Positions 37,195-46,656 of a stretch of 64,000 bases of DNA are shown piece after piece. This DNA comes from Prochlorococcus marinus str. MIT 9215. GTDB lineage: Bacteria; Cyanobacteriota; Cyanobacteriia; PCC-6307; Cyanobiaceae. Positions within the stretch are counted from its first letter, which is position 1. Every line of letters begins with the position of its first letter. The DNA lies in assembly GCF_000018065.1 (NCBI RefSeq), contig NC_009840.1, forward strand, positions 124,001-188,000, written 5' to 3'. Under the pieces are notes generated by a model, which had not been told where the DNA came from, did no database searches, and was given only the letters and a program-made list of their open reading frames with translations. A program made the position numbers and the translations under genes.

Positions 37195-37821
37195 TTAATT
37201 AATTTGATTAGAAACTTTATCTTTATTTTCATTGGGTTCAGGTCTCATCCAATCATAAACTTCTTCAGGTAATTTACCAACTCTAGTATCTGAAGCTGGG
37301 ATTTCATGAGGGTCCATGACACCTTTAGGAAGATAGGCAAGTTCTCTTAACGGTTTAACTGACGGATCTGTTGTGACGTTTGTAGGTAGTCTACCAAGTG
37401 CAACATTATCAAAATTTAGATTGTGTCTGTCGAAAGTAGCTAATTCATATTCTTCGGTCATTGATAGACAATTTGTTGGGCAATATTCAACACAATTTCC
37501 GCAGAATATACAAACGCCAAAATCTATTGAATAATTTCTCAGCTCTTTTTTTTTGGTTTCTTTATTCATTACCCAATCAACAACTGGCAAATTTATGGGA
37601 CAAACTCTCACACAAACTTCACAAGCAATACATTTATCGAACTCATAATGTATCCTTCCTCTATATCTTTCAGAGGGTATTAATTTTTCATATGGATATT
37701 GAACAGTAACAGGTCTTCTTCGAAGATGATCAAATGTTACTGATAAACCATTGTATAGATATTTGCCAGCATTAAATGCTTCTTTGATATAGCTATTTAT
37801 TTGTTGAAGAAAATTGTTCAT
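37195..37821 (-). CDS. ndhI: NAD(P)H-quinone oxidoreductase subunit I
   Basis: This 208-residue iron-sulfur subunit has two 4Fe-4S ferredoxin motifs: C64-x2-C67-x2-C70-x3-C74 ([12 protein letters not shown]) and C104-x2-C107-x2-C110-x3-C114 ([12 protein letters not shown]). They carry electrons toward plastoquinone at the arm junction. The N-terminal half holds the amphipathic [24 protein letters not shown] segment. It is the second gene of the ndhA-I-G-E cluster. Confidence 0.97.
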   Translation of the reverse strand: MNNFLQQINSYIKEAFNAGKYLYNGLSVTFDHLRRRPVTVQYPYEKLIPSERYRGRIHYEFDKCIACEVCVRVCPINLPVVDWVMNKETKKKELRNYSIDFGVCIFCGNCVEYCPTNCLSMTEEYELATFDRHNLNFDNVALGRLPTNVTTDPSVKPLRELAYLPKGVMDPHEIPASDTRVGKLPEEVYDWMRPEPNENKDKVSNQIN

Positions 37822-37889
37822 TTTGAAAAATTTACTTAGTTATTTTATTTTAGTGGATTAAATTTAAATTTAAGTATTTTTACTTAAAT

Positions 37890-39008
37890 TCAACCACCAA
37901 AGAATTGAGGAAAAGCAAGTTTTAAGCCTGCAGTTATCAAAAGATTAGCAAGAGAAATTGGAAGAAGAAACTTCCATCCTAAATCTAAAAGTTGATCGAT
38001 TCTTACTCTAGGAGTTGTCCAACGTAGAAGTATTGCGATGAAAACCAAAAGATATGCTTTCAATACAGTCATTACAATACCTATCGATGCAGTGAAAACC
38101 TGGATGAGGGGGGCATTAATGGGTAAATTAAGAAACTTTGCTATTAATTCAACTGGAATAGGAAACCCCCATCCACCCAAATATAGTATTGATACCAATA
38201 ATGCTGAAAGGATTAAATTAATGTAACTACCAAGATAGAATAAAGCGAATTTCATCCCTGCATATTCAGTTTGATATCCTGCAACTAATTCTTCTTCAGC
38301 TTCAGGTAAGTCAAATGGAAGTCTTTCGCATTCTGCAAGAGCACAAATCCAAAATACTATAAATCCAACTGGTTGCCTCCAAATATTCCAACTTAGAATT
38401 CCAGCACCACTTTGTTGGTTAACAATGTCAATAGTACTTAAAGAATTTGTCATTAGAACAATAGCTAGTACAGATAAAGCTAAAGGTATTTCGTAGCTTA
38501 TTGATTGAGCTGCTGCTCTTAATCCTCCCAATAATGAATATTTATTATTTGAGGCGTATCCACTCATAAGTAGTCCAATGGGTTGGATACTGCTTAAAGC
38601 GATCCATAGAAAAATACCAATACCAACGTTACTTATTAAAAGGTTTTGTCCAAAAGGAACAATTAGCCAAGACAGAATCACTGGTACAAGAACTAATATG
38701 GGTCCTGCAGTAAAGAGAATTCCATCTGCTTTAGCAGGAATAATATCCTCTTTAACAAGTAATTTAAGACCATCCGCAATCGGCTGCAGGACGCCAAGTG
38801 CGCCTGCATATTCGGGCCCTATTCTTTGTTGTGCAGCAGCAGATATTTTTCTTTCAAGCCAAACTGTTACTAAAACGCCAACAACTGCTGCTACCAAAAC
38901 CAAAAGCATAGGTAAAGGGAGCCAAATTATATGAGCGATTTCGCTGGAAAGGCCAAAACCTTTCAAGAATTCATTAAAACTATATTCGAGATCTAATCCG
39001 TAATCCAA
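37890..39008 (-). CDS. ndhA: NAD(P)H-quinone oxidoreductase subunit 1 (NdhA)
   Basis: This 372-residue NuoH-type membrane subunit, which forms the quinone pocket, has eight or so helices. Seen are [43 protein letters not shown] (quinone-site loop), [58 protein letters not shown] and [22 protein letters not shown]. It is the first gene of ndhA-I-G-E and lies downstream of gltA on the same strand, 76 bases away. Confidence 0.97.
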   Translation of the reverse strand: MDYGLDLEYSFNEFLKGFGLSSEIAHIIWLPLPMLLVLVAAVVGVLVTVWLERKISAAAQQRIGPEYAGALGVLQPIADGLKLLVKEDIIPAKADGILFTAGPILVLVPVILSWLIVPFGQNLLISNVGIGIFLWIALSSIQPIGLLMSGYASNNKYSLLGGLRAAAQSISYEIPLALSVLAIVLMTNSLSTIDIVNQQSGAGILSWNIWRQPVGFIVFWICALAECERLPFDLPEAEEELVAGYQTEYAGMKFALFYLGSYINLILSALLVSILYLGGWGFPIPVELIAKFLNLPINAPLIQVFTASIGIVMTVLKAYLLVFIAILLRWTTPRVRIDQLLDLGWKFLLPISLANLLITAGLKLAFPQFFGG

Positions 39009-39084
39009 AATTCTAATGTTATTTACTTTATAGGTTAACTCTTCATAAACAGTATGTGTGTTTTTTTATGAAAAGCTGCAAATA

Positions 39085-40230
39085 TTATTCTCTATTTTCA
39101 AGACTGATCCAATCTCTTGGCGCTGAACCTGTATAAATTTGCGATGGTCTGAAAATTCTATTTGCTCCAAGTTGCTCTCTCCAATGAGCTAACCAACCCG
39201 CTACTCTAGATATTGCAAAAATTGGAGTAAATAAATCTCGAGGAATACCAAGTTTTCTATAAACAAGACCAGAATAAAAATCCACATTAGGGAATATACC
39301 CTTAGGTCCAAGTCTTGGTATTGCCTCTGCCTCAAGTGATTTGGCAACTTCATACATTTCATCTGCTCCAAATCTAATAAAAAGCTCTTCTGCCAGTTTT
39401 TGAAGAATTATTGCTCTTGGATCTTTGACTTTATATTCTCTGTGGCCAAAGCCCATTATCTTACTTTTATTTTTTATTGCATTATCTAAAAAGGACCCAG
39501 CATTTTCTGGGGTTTTAATCTCTTCTAACATTGCAATCACATCCTCATTTGCTCCTCCATGCAGAGGGCCAGCCAGGGTTCCTACTGCTGATGCGATGAC
39601 AGCATATGGGTCTGTAAGGGTACTTGCTGTCACTCTAGCGCTAAATGTACTTGCGTTTAAACTATGCTCGGCATGTAGAATTAAACACCTATCAAAAACT
39701 TTTGCAGCTATAGGATCTTGTTCTTTTTCAGTCAGCATGTAAAGAAAATTTGATGAATAAGTTAAATCATCTCTAGGTTGAATTGGGTCTTGTCCTTTTC
39801 TAATAAGTTGAAACGCAGCAATCATTGTGGGTATTTTTGCTATTAGTCTTATCACTGCGTTGTAAATGTAATTAGGATCATCTATTGCTCTACGTGAATA
39901 GAAGAGCCCCAAAGAAGCGGCACTAGATTGAAGAGCATCCATAGGATGACCCGTTGCAGGGAAACATTTCATCATATCTCTGACTCTAAAACTTAACCTT
40001 CGATGCATCTGAACTTCTTGTTCAAAATCTCTTAATTGAATAGCTGTGGGTAATTCACCCCAAATTAATAGGTAAGTAGTTTCTAAAAAACTGCTTTTTT
40101 TGGATAATTCCTCAATGGAATAGCCTCTGTACAATAATTTACCCTTGTTGCCGTCAATATCACAGATAGATGAATTAGTAACTGGGACACCTTCTAATCC
40201 TGGTTTTAAAATTAGTTTGTTACTATCCAA
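39085..40230 (-). CDS. gltA: Citrate synthase
   Basis: This 381-residue enzyme condenses acetyl-CoA and oxaloacetate. The catalytic residues lie in HAEHSLNASTFSARV (His), GPLHGGANE (His) and PNVDFYSGLVYRKLGIP (Asp). GFGHREYKVKDPRA and RIFRPSQIYTG bind the substrates. The short form without the N-terminal extension of the E. coli enzyme is seen, as in other cyanobacteria. The start codon is TTG. It sits upstream of the ndhA cluster. Confidence 0.95.
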   Translation of the reverse strand: MDSNKLILKPGLEGVPVTNSSICDIDGNKGKLLYRGYSIEELSKKSSFLETTYLLIWGELPTAIQLRDFEQEVQMHRRLSFRVRDMMKCFPATGHPMDALQSSAASLGLFYSRRAIDDPNYIYNAVIRLIAKIPTMIAAFQLIRKGQDPIQPRDDLTYSSNFLYMLTEKEQDPIAAKVFDRCLILHAEHSLNASTFSARVTASTLTDPYAVIASAVGTLAGPLHGGANEDVIAMLEEIKTPENAGSFLDNAIKNKSKIMGFGHREYKVKDPRAIILQKLAEELFIRFGADEMYEVAKSLEAEAIPRLGPKGIFPNVDFYSGLVYRKLGIPRDLFTPIFAISRVAGWLAHWREQLGANRIFRPSQIYTGSAPRDWISLENRE

Positions 40231-40354
40231 TTGCTTAATACAATATCAAATACCTATAGATTAAAGATACTCAAATAATTTTTAATTAACCACAAGTTAT
40301 TAACTTCACAAAAATTTAAAATGATTGTGTTTAAAGCTTGTTTGAATAACTTTA

Positions 40355-41815
40355 TTAAAGTATTTTTAAAATTTTTTCTGCATAGAGAATTGGATTTTTT
40401 TCTGGAATAGATTGACTTATGATTTCTAGAAATTCTTCATTTGATATTTTTAAAATATTTCTAATGAGAAAATTAAGATCCTCCAAATCAGAAAAATATC
40501 TAATTTTATTGGAATTTTGATCTTTGATATCAACTTTTGCATAAAGAAAAGCAGATTTGTCTTTATTAGTTTTAAGGTTAAAAAATTTATTTGAGATTGT
40601 TTCTAGTTTTTTACCACTAATTAAATAATTACTTATGATTTGTAGACCTCCCGATTCTATTGAATAGATATTTTCATAAGTGAGTTGTTTTATTAAATCG
40701 TTTTTTTCTTCAAGAATATCTTTTGAAAATATTGAGTAAATATTTTCATTTTGTTTTAAAGTATATTTGTTGAAATCTTTTAGTTTTTTCAAAGTACTGA
40801 AATCAAATTGATCTTCAATATTTTTTTCATATGCAATAAGCCAATCTTTACTCGAATTGAGAATTAATATGTTTTGATTTGAATTTTGATTTAAATCTTC
40901 AAGTAAACTTACTTCAAAATCATTTATTAAAGGTTTAAGATACTTGTCAAAAATTTTTTTATCACTATAAATTGAAATTTCAGAATTATCCTCATTAGTA
41001 TTCTCTTTATTTATTACATTATCGTAAGTAAGAATATCAATATTTTTTTTATTATTAAGTAAATATGATCTTAAAATTAAATGTTTATTTTTGAAGTCAA
41101 ATGTTGTAGCTATAACATCCTCTTTATTTTCAGTAAAAATTTCTTTATTAAAAAATATACTATCCTCAAACTTTTTAGTAAACAAAATATTTTTTTCGTT
41201 TTTTAATCCAGAAAGTTCTACCTCATATTGAAATTTTTTTTCTTTAAAATCATTACTAGAGTCAATAATATTTTTGATTAATTTTTTATCAGAAGAAGCA
41301 ATTATATAATTATCGTTGGTCTTATATATAAAGTTAAGAAAATTTATTTTATTTTCTCTATGAATCTTTATTATCCCATCATTCTGATCAATTATATTAG
41401 GTAAATTTAATAAAACATCGATTTTTTTTTCTGGCTTAATTTTAAAAACAATTAAAATATCATCTTTAATCTTTTTATTATTTTCAACAGTTGAGATTAT
41501 AAGTTCATTATCATAAATATCTTGTAATTTATCGTTGCCTAGATCTATACCTAAGTAATTTAATATTGAATTTTTTATTAAAATAAAGTTATCTTGATTT
41601 TTTGGATTTTTATCTTTTTCATTATTATTAAAAATATTAAAACTATCTAAATTTGAAATAAATAATAATTTATTGTTTTCAGGTATATATTTTAAGATAT
41701 GTAGTTGCTCAATATTTGTACTTTGCTCCTTATTTTTATTAGCAGAAACTTTTTTAAAACCAAAAAAAAGTAATAAAGATAATAAAAGTATTATTACTAC
41801 TACTCTAAGTTTCAT
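40355..41815 (-). CDS. DUF3352-like exported/membrane-anchored protein
   Basis: This 486-residue protein is Asn/Lys/Ile-rich. Residues 1-22 form an uncleaved or cleavable signal helix (VVVIILLLSLLLFFGF) followed by a polar region. The body repeats a theme of short beta strands and polar loops: ILKYIPENNKLLFISNLDSF, ILIVFKIKPEK, ENIYSIESGGLQIISNYLISGKK. This resembles cyanobacterial DUF3352 proteins, whose opening P-x-N/D-x-LxxxxN motif is kept as IPENNKLLFISN. It probably lies on the periplasmic or lumenal side. The function is unknown, and the high Asn/Lys content may simply reflect base composition. Confidence 0.7.
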   Translation of the reverse strand: MKLRVVVIILLLSLLLFFGFKKVSANKNKEQSTNIEQLHILKYIPENNKLLFISNLDSFNIFNNNEKDKNPKNQDNFILIKNSILNYLGIDLGNDKLQDIYDNELIISTVENNKKIKDDILIVFKIKPEKKIDVLLNLPNIIDQNDGIIKIHRENKINFLNFIYKTNDNYIIASSDKKLIKNIIDSSNDFKEKKFQYEVELSGLKNEKNILFTKKFEDSIFFNKEIFTENKEDVIATTFDFKNKHLILRSYLLNNKKNIDILTYDNVINKENTNEDNSEISIYSDKKIFDKYLKPLINDFEVSLLEDLNQNSNQNILILNSSKDWLIAYEKNIEDQFDFSTLKKLKDFNKYTLKQNENIYSIFSKDILEEKNDLIKQLTYENIYSIESGGLQIISNYLISGKKLETISNKFFNLKTNKDKSAFLYAKVDIKDQNSNKIRYFSDLEDLNFLIRNILKISNEEFLEIISQSIPEKNPILYAEKILKIL

Positions 41816-41906
41816 TATTAATGTTTATTTTTATTTTTAAGAATAAACTTCCTACTGCAACTTAATTTATTAAATTGTTAATAACACATAATAATAATCC
41901 TATTAA

Positions 41907-42257
41907 TTGGGAAATTATCCAAAATCTATAAATTCTTCTAGTCTCAATGATTGGTTTAATTCTGAGAAAGAAGATCCAGTTTTGATTGATGTAAGAGAAC
42001 AGTCAGAGCTTGAAATAGCTCATTTCTCAAAACAATTTTTACATATACCAATTAGTAAAGTCTCATCTGAATACGTTGAGGAAATTTTTGCTGATTTATT
42101 AGACAGAAAAATTGTTGTTACCTGTCATGCAGGAATAAGAAGTTATAATTTTTGTCAATGGTGCTTAGATAATAATATTGTGAGCGAAATATGGAATTTG
42201 GAGGAGGGTATTGATGGATGGAGTAGATATATTGATCCATCAATACCGAGGTATTGA
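41907..42257 (+). CDS. Rhodanese-like sulfurtransferase domain protein
   Basis: This 116-residue single rhodanese domain has the structural VLIDVREQSELEIAHF, and the active-site loop is C73-H-A-G-I-R (VTCHAGIRSYNFCQWC). The Cys is present, so sulfur or persulfide transfer is possible. The ending WNLEEGIDGWSRYIDPSIPRY is typical of cyanobacterial members. The start is TTG at 41907. It converges with trpB with no gap. Confidence 0.9.
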   Translation: MGNYPKSINSSSLNDWFNSEKEDPVLIDVREQSELEIAHFSKQFLHIPISKVSSEYVEEIFADLLDRKIVVTCHAGIRSYNFCQWCLDNNIVSEIWNLEEGIDGWSRYIDPSIPRY

Positions 42258-43502
42258 TTAAATATCTAATGAAGATGCAACAGTATTAACATCTTTGTCA
42301 CCTCTTCCAGAGCAATTGATAACTATATGAGTATCTTTTTCAAGAGTAGGGCATAATTTATCTAACCAAGCAAAGGCATGTGAAGTTTCAAGTGCTGGTA
42401 TAATTCCTTCAAGTTCACTAACAAGTCTCAAAGAATCTAAAGCTTCTTGATCTGTAACTGATCCATATTCTGCTCTACCTATATCTTTTAAATGACTATG
42501 TTCAGGCCCTACTCCAGGGTAATCTAAACCCGCACTTATTGAGTGAGCTTCTTGTACTTGACCATTATCATCTTGTAAGAGAAGACTCATGGATCCATGC
42601 AAAATCCCAACAGACCCCTTAGTGATAGTTGCAGCATGTTTATCCGTATCAACTCCGCCTCCTGCGGCTTCTACTCCAATAAGTCGTACAGAAGTTTCTT
42701 TAACAAAAGGATGGAAAAGGCCCATTGCATTTGATCCCCCACCTACACAAGCAAGCAAAATATCGGGTAAAGATCCAAATGATTCCAGACATTGTTTTTT
42801 AGTTTCTTCTCCTATGACTGCATGAAAATCTCGCACAATCTTTGGGAAAGGGTGTGGGCCGGCAACAGATCCTAAAATATAGTGTGTGGATTCGACATTA
42901 GAAACCCAATCTCTAATGGCTTCACTTGTAGCATCTTTGAGTGTTGCAGTTCCAGAATTAACAACTTTAACTTCAGCTCCTAGAAGTTTCATTCTGAAGA
43001 CATTAAGGGATTGCCTTTTTATGTCTTCAGCACCCATATAGATAATACATTTCAAGCCAAATCTCGCACAAACAGTAGCGGTAGCAACTCCATGCTGACC
43101 TGCTCCAGTTTCTGCAATTATTCTTTTTTTGCCCATTCTTATTGCTAATAAAGCTTGTCCAAGGGCATTATTAATTTTGTGAGCACCAGTATGATTTAAA
43201 TCTTCTCTTTTAAGCCATATTTTTGGAATTGCTTTTTTAGTTTTGTAATATTCAGTAAGTCTTTTGGCTTCATAAAGTGGTGTTTCTCTTCCTACATAAG
43301 TCTTAAGTAGATGATTTAATTCTTTTACAAAAAGTTTATCTTTCCATGCATTTGATGCAGCTGTTTCAAGCTCAAAAAGAGCAGGCATTAGCGTTTCAGG
43401 AACATATTGACCTCCATATTTGCCAAATCTTCCATCCTTGGATGGTTGATTTAAATCGTCTTTTTTATAATTTTGATTTTTGCGAGAAAATGTACTTACC
43501 AC
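42258..43502 (-). CDS. trpB: Tryptophan synthase beta chain
   Basis: This 414-residue PLP enzyme makes tryptophan from indole and serine. The PLP lysine lies in [18 protein letters not shown], followed by [20 protein letters not shown]. The phosphate-binding loop is [15 protein letters not shown], and the C-terminal [10 protein letters not shown] is present. The start is GTG. trpA is not in this window, so the alpha subunit is encoded elsewhere. It diverges from the SUI1-family gene across about 48 bases. Confidence 0.96.
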   Translation of the reverse strand: MVSTFSRKNQNYKKDDLNQPSKDGRFGKYGGQYVPETLMPALFELETAASNAWKDKLFVKELNHLLKTYVGRETPLYEAKRLTEYYKTKKAIPKIWLKREDLNHTGAHKINNALGQALLAIRMGKKRIIAETGAGQHGVATATVCARFGLKCIIYMGAEDIKRQSLNVFRMKLLGAEVKVVNSGTATLKDATSEAIRDWVSNVESTHYILGSVAGPHPFPKIVRDFHAVIGEETKKQCLESFGSLPDILLACVGGGSNAMGLFHPFVKETSVRLIGVEAAGGGVDTDKHAATITKGSVGILHGSMSLLLQDDNGQVQEAHSISAGLDYPGVGPEHSHLKDIGRAEYGSVTDQEALDSLRLVSELEGIIPALETSHAFAWLDKLCPTLEKDTHIVINCSGRGDKDVNTVASSLDI

Positions 43503-43550
43503 TTTTTTTATAGAATAAGTATTAATTAACTATAGAATATATTGAAAATA

Positions 43551-43862
43551 ATGGGAAAAAAGAATTGGATCGAATTTGATAATCAAGAAAAAAAATCCCT
43601 AGAAAAAGCTAAGTTAGATACTTTTGATAAAAGATCAAAAATTAATATTTCAAAACAAAAAAAAGGAAAAAAGGGTAAAACTATTACTTTAATAAGAGGT
43701 TTAGGTACTGAGGATGAAATCTTATTAAAAGAATTACTAAAAAAAATTAAAGTTTTTTGTGGCACTGGAGGAACATTAATTGATAGAAATATTCAGTTAC
43801 AGGGCGATATGGTATCGAAATCAATTGAGTTTCTTCGTAAAGAGGGATTTCATAATTTATGA
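43551..43862 (+). CDS. SUI1/YciH-family translation initiation factor
   Basis: From the ATG at 43551 the product has 103 residues. The N-terminal 40 are basic and disordered (KKNWIEFDNQEKKSLEKAK). The SUI1 fold covers the rest: TITLIRGLGTEDEILLKELLKKIKVFCGTGGTLIDRNIQLQGD is the family core. Bacterial YciH resembles eukaryotic eIF1 and affects initiation fidelity. A TTG three codons upstream is less likely. It is followed 27 bases later by cysC. Confidence 0.88.
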   Translation: MGKKNWIEFDNQEKKSLEKAKLDTFDKRSKINISKQKKGKKGKTITLIRGLGTEDEILLKELLKKIKVFCGTGGTLIDRNIQLQGDMVSKSIEFLRKEGFHNL

Positions 43863-43889
43863 AGCAAGGGTTAGGATAGGTTTTTAATT

Positions 43890-44531
43890 TTGATGATGCA
43901 AAAAATGAAAGATCAAGAGCAAGAAAAGTCAACCAATATAAAGTGGCATAATTTAACTATTGATAGAGAAAAGTTAGAGAAAATGAGAGGTCATAAAGGT
44001 ATGGTTATCTGGTTTACAGGTTTATCTGGTTCTGGTAAAAGTACTTTGGCTAATGCTTTAAATGAAGTTTTACACTTAGAAAGGTTTTCGACTTACGTGT
44101 TGGATGGAGATAACATTAGACATGGTTTATGTAAAGATCTTGGTTTTTCGGATGAAGATAGAGAAGAAAATATAAGAAGAATTGGAGAAGTTGCGAATTT
44201 ATTTATGAATGCTGGGATAATAACTATTACAGCATTTGTTTCACCATTTATTAGCGATAGAGATAAGGTGAGAAAAATTATTGGATCTAAGGATTTTATT
44301 GAAGTTTATTGTGCCGCAGATATCAAAGTTTGCGAAAATAGAGATACTAAGGGTCTTTATAAGAAAGCTCGTTTGGGTGAAATTAAAGATTTTACAGGGA
44401 TTTCTAGTCCATATGAAGCTCCTCATAATCCAGAAATTATTGTTGATACAGGTTCTTTAGATTTAAATGATTCTGTTGAGAAAGTTATTAACTATCTTAA
44501 AAAAGAAAACTTTCTTAAAAAGACCAAATAG
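43890..44531 (+). CDS. cysC: Adenylylsulfate kinase
   Basis: This 213-residue enzyme phosphorylates APS to PAPS. The P-loop is FTGLSGSGKSTLANAL (about residues 48-63), followed by the LDGDNIRHGLCKDLGFSDEDREENIRRIGEVA block, AFVSPF and the C-terminal FTGISSPYEAPHNPEIIVDT. All APS-kinase signatures are complete. Assimilatory sulfate reduction can use APS or PAPS; alternatively PAPS serves sulfation. The longest frame starts at ATG 43890, with further ATGs close by (43893, 43905). It is convergent with purE. Confidence 0.95.
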   Translation: MMMQKMKDQEQEKSTNIKWHNLTIDREKLEKMRGHKGMVIWFTGLSGSGKSTLANALNEVLHLERFSTYVLDGDNIRHGLCKDLGFSDEDREENIRRIGEVANLFMNAGIITITAFVSPFISDRDKVRKIIGSKDFIEVYCAADIKVCENRDTKGLYKKARLGEIKDFTGISSPYEAPHNPEIIVDTGSLDLNDSVEKVINYLKKENFLKKTK

Positions 44532-44542
44532 AAAAAAATCGT

Positions 44543-45079
44543 TCATTTATTTTGAAGATAATTGTCAGTTCCAATAGTTGATAACTTACTATTTTTAGAT
44601 CTAACCTGTGCGTGAAGATTTTCTCTAAATTCTTTTAAATTTTTCTTTATGGATTGATCAAATAAGCTGATCATCTCTATTGCCAACAATCCTGCATTCT
44701 GACCTCCATTTATTGCAACTGTTGCTACTGGTATTCCAGCGGGCATTTGAACAATTGATAAAAGAGAGTCAATCCCCTTAAGTGTCTTACTCTCTACTGG
44801 TACTCCAATTACAGGAATGCAAGTTATGGATGCTAGCATTCCTGGAAGATGAGCAGCACCACCAGCACCGGCAATTATTACTTTTATGTTTTCTGATTCT
44901 GCATTTTTTGCATATTCCATCATTTCAATAGGTGTTCTATGGGCAGATAGTATACAAACTTCAGTTTTTATTCCAAATTCTCTTAAAATATCAATGGCAG
45001 GTTTCAATGTTTTTAGATCTGAATCACTACCCATTACGACAGCGATTTTATAAATATCTTGAGAATTCAATTCTGACAA
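44543..45079 (-). CDS. purE: N5-carboxyaminoimidazole ribonucleotide mutase
   Basis: This 178-residue class I PurE moves the carboxyl group in purine synthesis. Seen are VVMGSDSDLKTLKPAIDILREFGI, SAHRTPIEMMEYAKNA, IIAGAGGAAHLPGMLASIT, PVIGVPVESKTLKGIDSLLSIVQMPAGIPVATVAIN and NAGLLAIEMI. It carries a short extra C-terminal tail of about 20 residues. The partner purK is not in the window. It is divergent from chlM. Confidence 0.96.
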   Translation of the reverse strand: MSELNSQDIYKIAVVMGSDSDLKTLKPAIDILREFGIKTEVCILSAHRTPIEMMEYAKNAESENIKVIIAGAGGAAHLPGMLASITCIPVIGVPVESKTLKGIDSLLSIVQMPAGIPVATVAINGGQNAGLLAIEMISLFDQSIKKNLKEFRENLHAQVRSKNSKLSTIGTDNYLQNK

Positions 45080-45100
45080 AATAACAAATCAATTCTTTCC

Positions 45101-45106
45101 TATAAT
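45101..45106 (+). promoter_or_regulatory. -10 element for chlM
   Basis: A perfect TATAAT lies at 45101-45106 in the 88-base gap between purE and chlM. Transcription would begin near 45113 with a leader of about 55 bases. No clear -35 box is seen. Confidence 0.45.
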
Positions 45107-45167
45107 GGCGTGCAATTAATTTGGCGCCAGTTAGTTAGTATAAAAAGAATAAATTTCATAGAATGTT

Positions 45168-45869
45168 ATGCCGTCAACTAAGATTATCGAAAAAAGTGAA
45201 GTTAAAGAGTATTTTAATGGAACTGGTTTTGAAAGATGGAATAAAATTTATAGCAAATCTGATGAAATTAATACAGTCCAGAAAAACATTAGGAAAGGAC
45301 ATCAAAAAACTGTCGATGATGTAGTCTCATATATAAAAAATTATCCTGAACTTACAAAAAAAAGTTATTGTGATGCAGGATGTGGAGTTGGAAGTCTTTC
45401 AATACCTTTACTTAGACTAGGTATCAAAAAACTACAGGTAAGCGATATTTCGTCTGAAATGATCAAAGAAACAAAGAAACGCATTAATGAATTAGGTTTG
45501 AATCAAGGAATAATAAAGTATGAAGTCTGTGATCTGGAAAAATTAAAAGGATTATTTGATGTTGTAGTTTGTTTGGATGTGTTTATTCATTATCCTCAAC
45601 CAGTTGCAGAAGAAATGGTCCAACATTTATGTGATTTAAGCAAAGAAAAACTTATCGTAAGCTTTGCTCCATATACTCCAGTTCTTGCTGTTTTAAAAAA
45701 CATTGGTAAATTATTTCCTGGGCCAAGTAAAACTACAAGAGCCTATACATTAAAAGAGAAGGGCATTATTAATGCTGCTGAAGCAAGAGGATTTAAGGTA
45801 GTAAAAAAGAAATTAAATCAAGCTCCATTTTACTTTTCAAAACTCATTGAATTCGAAAAAAAGAAATAA
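45168..45869 (+). CDS. chlM: Mg-protoporphyrin IX methyltransferase
   Basis: This 233-residue SAM-dependent enzyme of chlorophyll synthesis methylates the 13-propionate of Mg-protoporphyrin IX. The N-terminal signature EVKEYFNGTGFERWNKIYS is specific for ChlM/BchM. SAM motif I is YCDAGCGVGSLSIPL near residue 65, followed by LDVFIHYPQPVAEEMVQHL and SFAPYTPVLAVLKNIGKLFPGPSKTTRAY. Length is as expected. It converges with the response regulator gene one base after its stop. Confidence 0.95.
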   Translation: MPSTKIIEKSEVKEYFNGTGFERWNKIYSKSDEINTVQKNIRKGHQKTVDDVVSYIKNYPELTKKSYCDAGCGVGSLSIPLLRLGIKKLQVSDISSEMIKETKKRINELGLNQGIIKYEVCDLEKLKGLFDVVVCLDVFIHYPQPVAEEMVQHLCDLSKEKLIVSFAPYTPVLAVLKNIGKLFPGPSKTTRAYTLKEKGIINAAEARGFKVVKKKLNQAPFYFSKLIEFEKKK

Positions 45870-45870
45870 T

Positions 45871-46599
45871 TTATTTTACTAAATGATTTTCAAGTGCATA
45901 ACGAACTAATTCGGTTCGGCTAGATGTCCCTGTCTTGATAAATAGTCTACTTACATATTTCTCAACATTTCTAATAGACGTCTCAAGTTTTCTTGCAATT
46001 TCCTTGTTCATAAGGCCCTCCGCTACTAGTTGAAGTACACTTGCTTCTCTTGGAGTAAAACTAGGAATATCTATTTTATTTTCTGAATTTGTTGGATTTT
46101 GGTCTGTGAGCATTGATTTTATTTCAGTAATTTGCTTTGCCATTTTGCTTACATCAATATCTGCAAATCGAGCTGCTTCTTTTAATAAACGTTCTTGTCT
46201 ATTGATTACATTTTTGACTCTCGCCGCTAATTCATCAGGGTCGAAAGGCTTGGAAATATAATCATCAACTCCTGCAAGATAACCCTCTGTTCTGTCTAGT
46301 GTCATTCCTTTTGCTGTTAAAAAAATAACTGGAGTTCCTCCCAATTTTTCATCTTCTCTAATTTTTTCTAATAAAGCATAACCATTAGCTCGGGGCATCA
46401 TGACGTCGCTAATTATCAAATCAGGAAAAATTGTTTTAGCTTTTTCCCAACCATCCTCTCCATCAACTGCAATAAATATTTCAAAACCTTCATCTTCTAG
46501 AAAAGTTTTAACAGCTGTTCTTAAACCAGGCTCATCATCAACTAATAAGATTCTTGATTTTCTTACTGCTTCATTATTTATTTGATTAGTTTCATTCAT
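45871..46599 (-). CDS. LuxR/NarL-type response regulator, Ycf29-like
   Basis: The protein has 242 residues. The receiver domain (residues 15-130) has D21-D22, phosphoacceptor D65 (LIISDVMMPRANGY) and ISKPFDPDEL. A linker and a LuxR helix-turn-helix follow at about 177-235 (FTPREASVLQLVAEGLMNKEIARKLETSIRNVEKYVSRLFIKTGTSSR). This receiver plus NarL effector matches the cyanobacterial/plastid regulator called Ycf29 (TctD-like). Its kinase and targets are not established here. It is divergent from the cysteine desulfurase gene across 57 bases. Confidence 0.87.
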   Translation of the reverse strand: MNETNQINNEAVRKSRILLVDDEPGLRTAVKTFLEDEGFEIFIAVDGEDGWEKAKTIFPDLIISDVMMPRANGYALLEKIREDEKLGGTPVIFLTAKGMTLDRTEGYLAGVDDYISKPFDPDELAARVKNVINRQERLLKEAARFADIDVSKMAKQITEIKSMLTDQNPTNSENKIDIPSFTPREASVLQLVAEGLMNKEIARKLETSIRNVEKYVSRLFIKTGTSSRTELVRYALENHLVK

Positions 46600-46656
46600 T
46601 TTTAAATTCTTAAATTTGACTTCTAGTAATAAAGAGAATTTTATATACTAAATACA

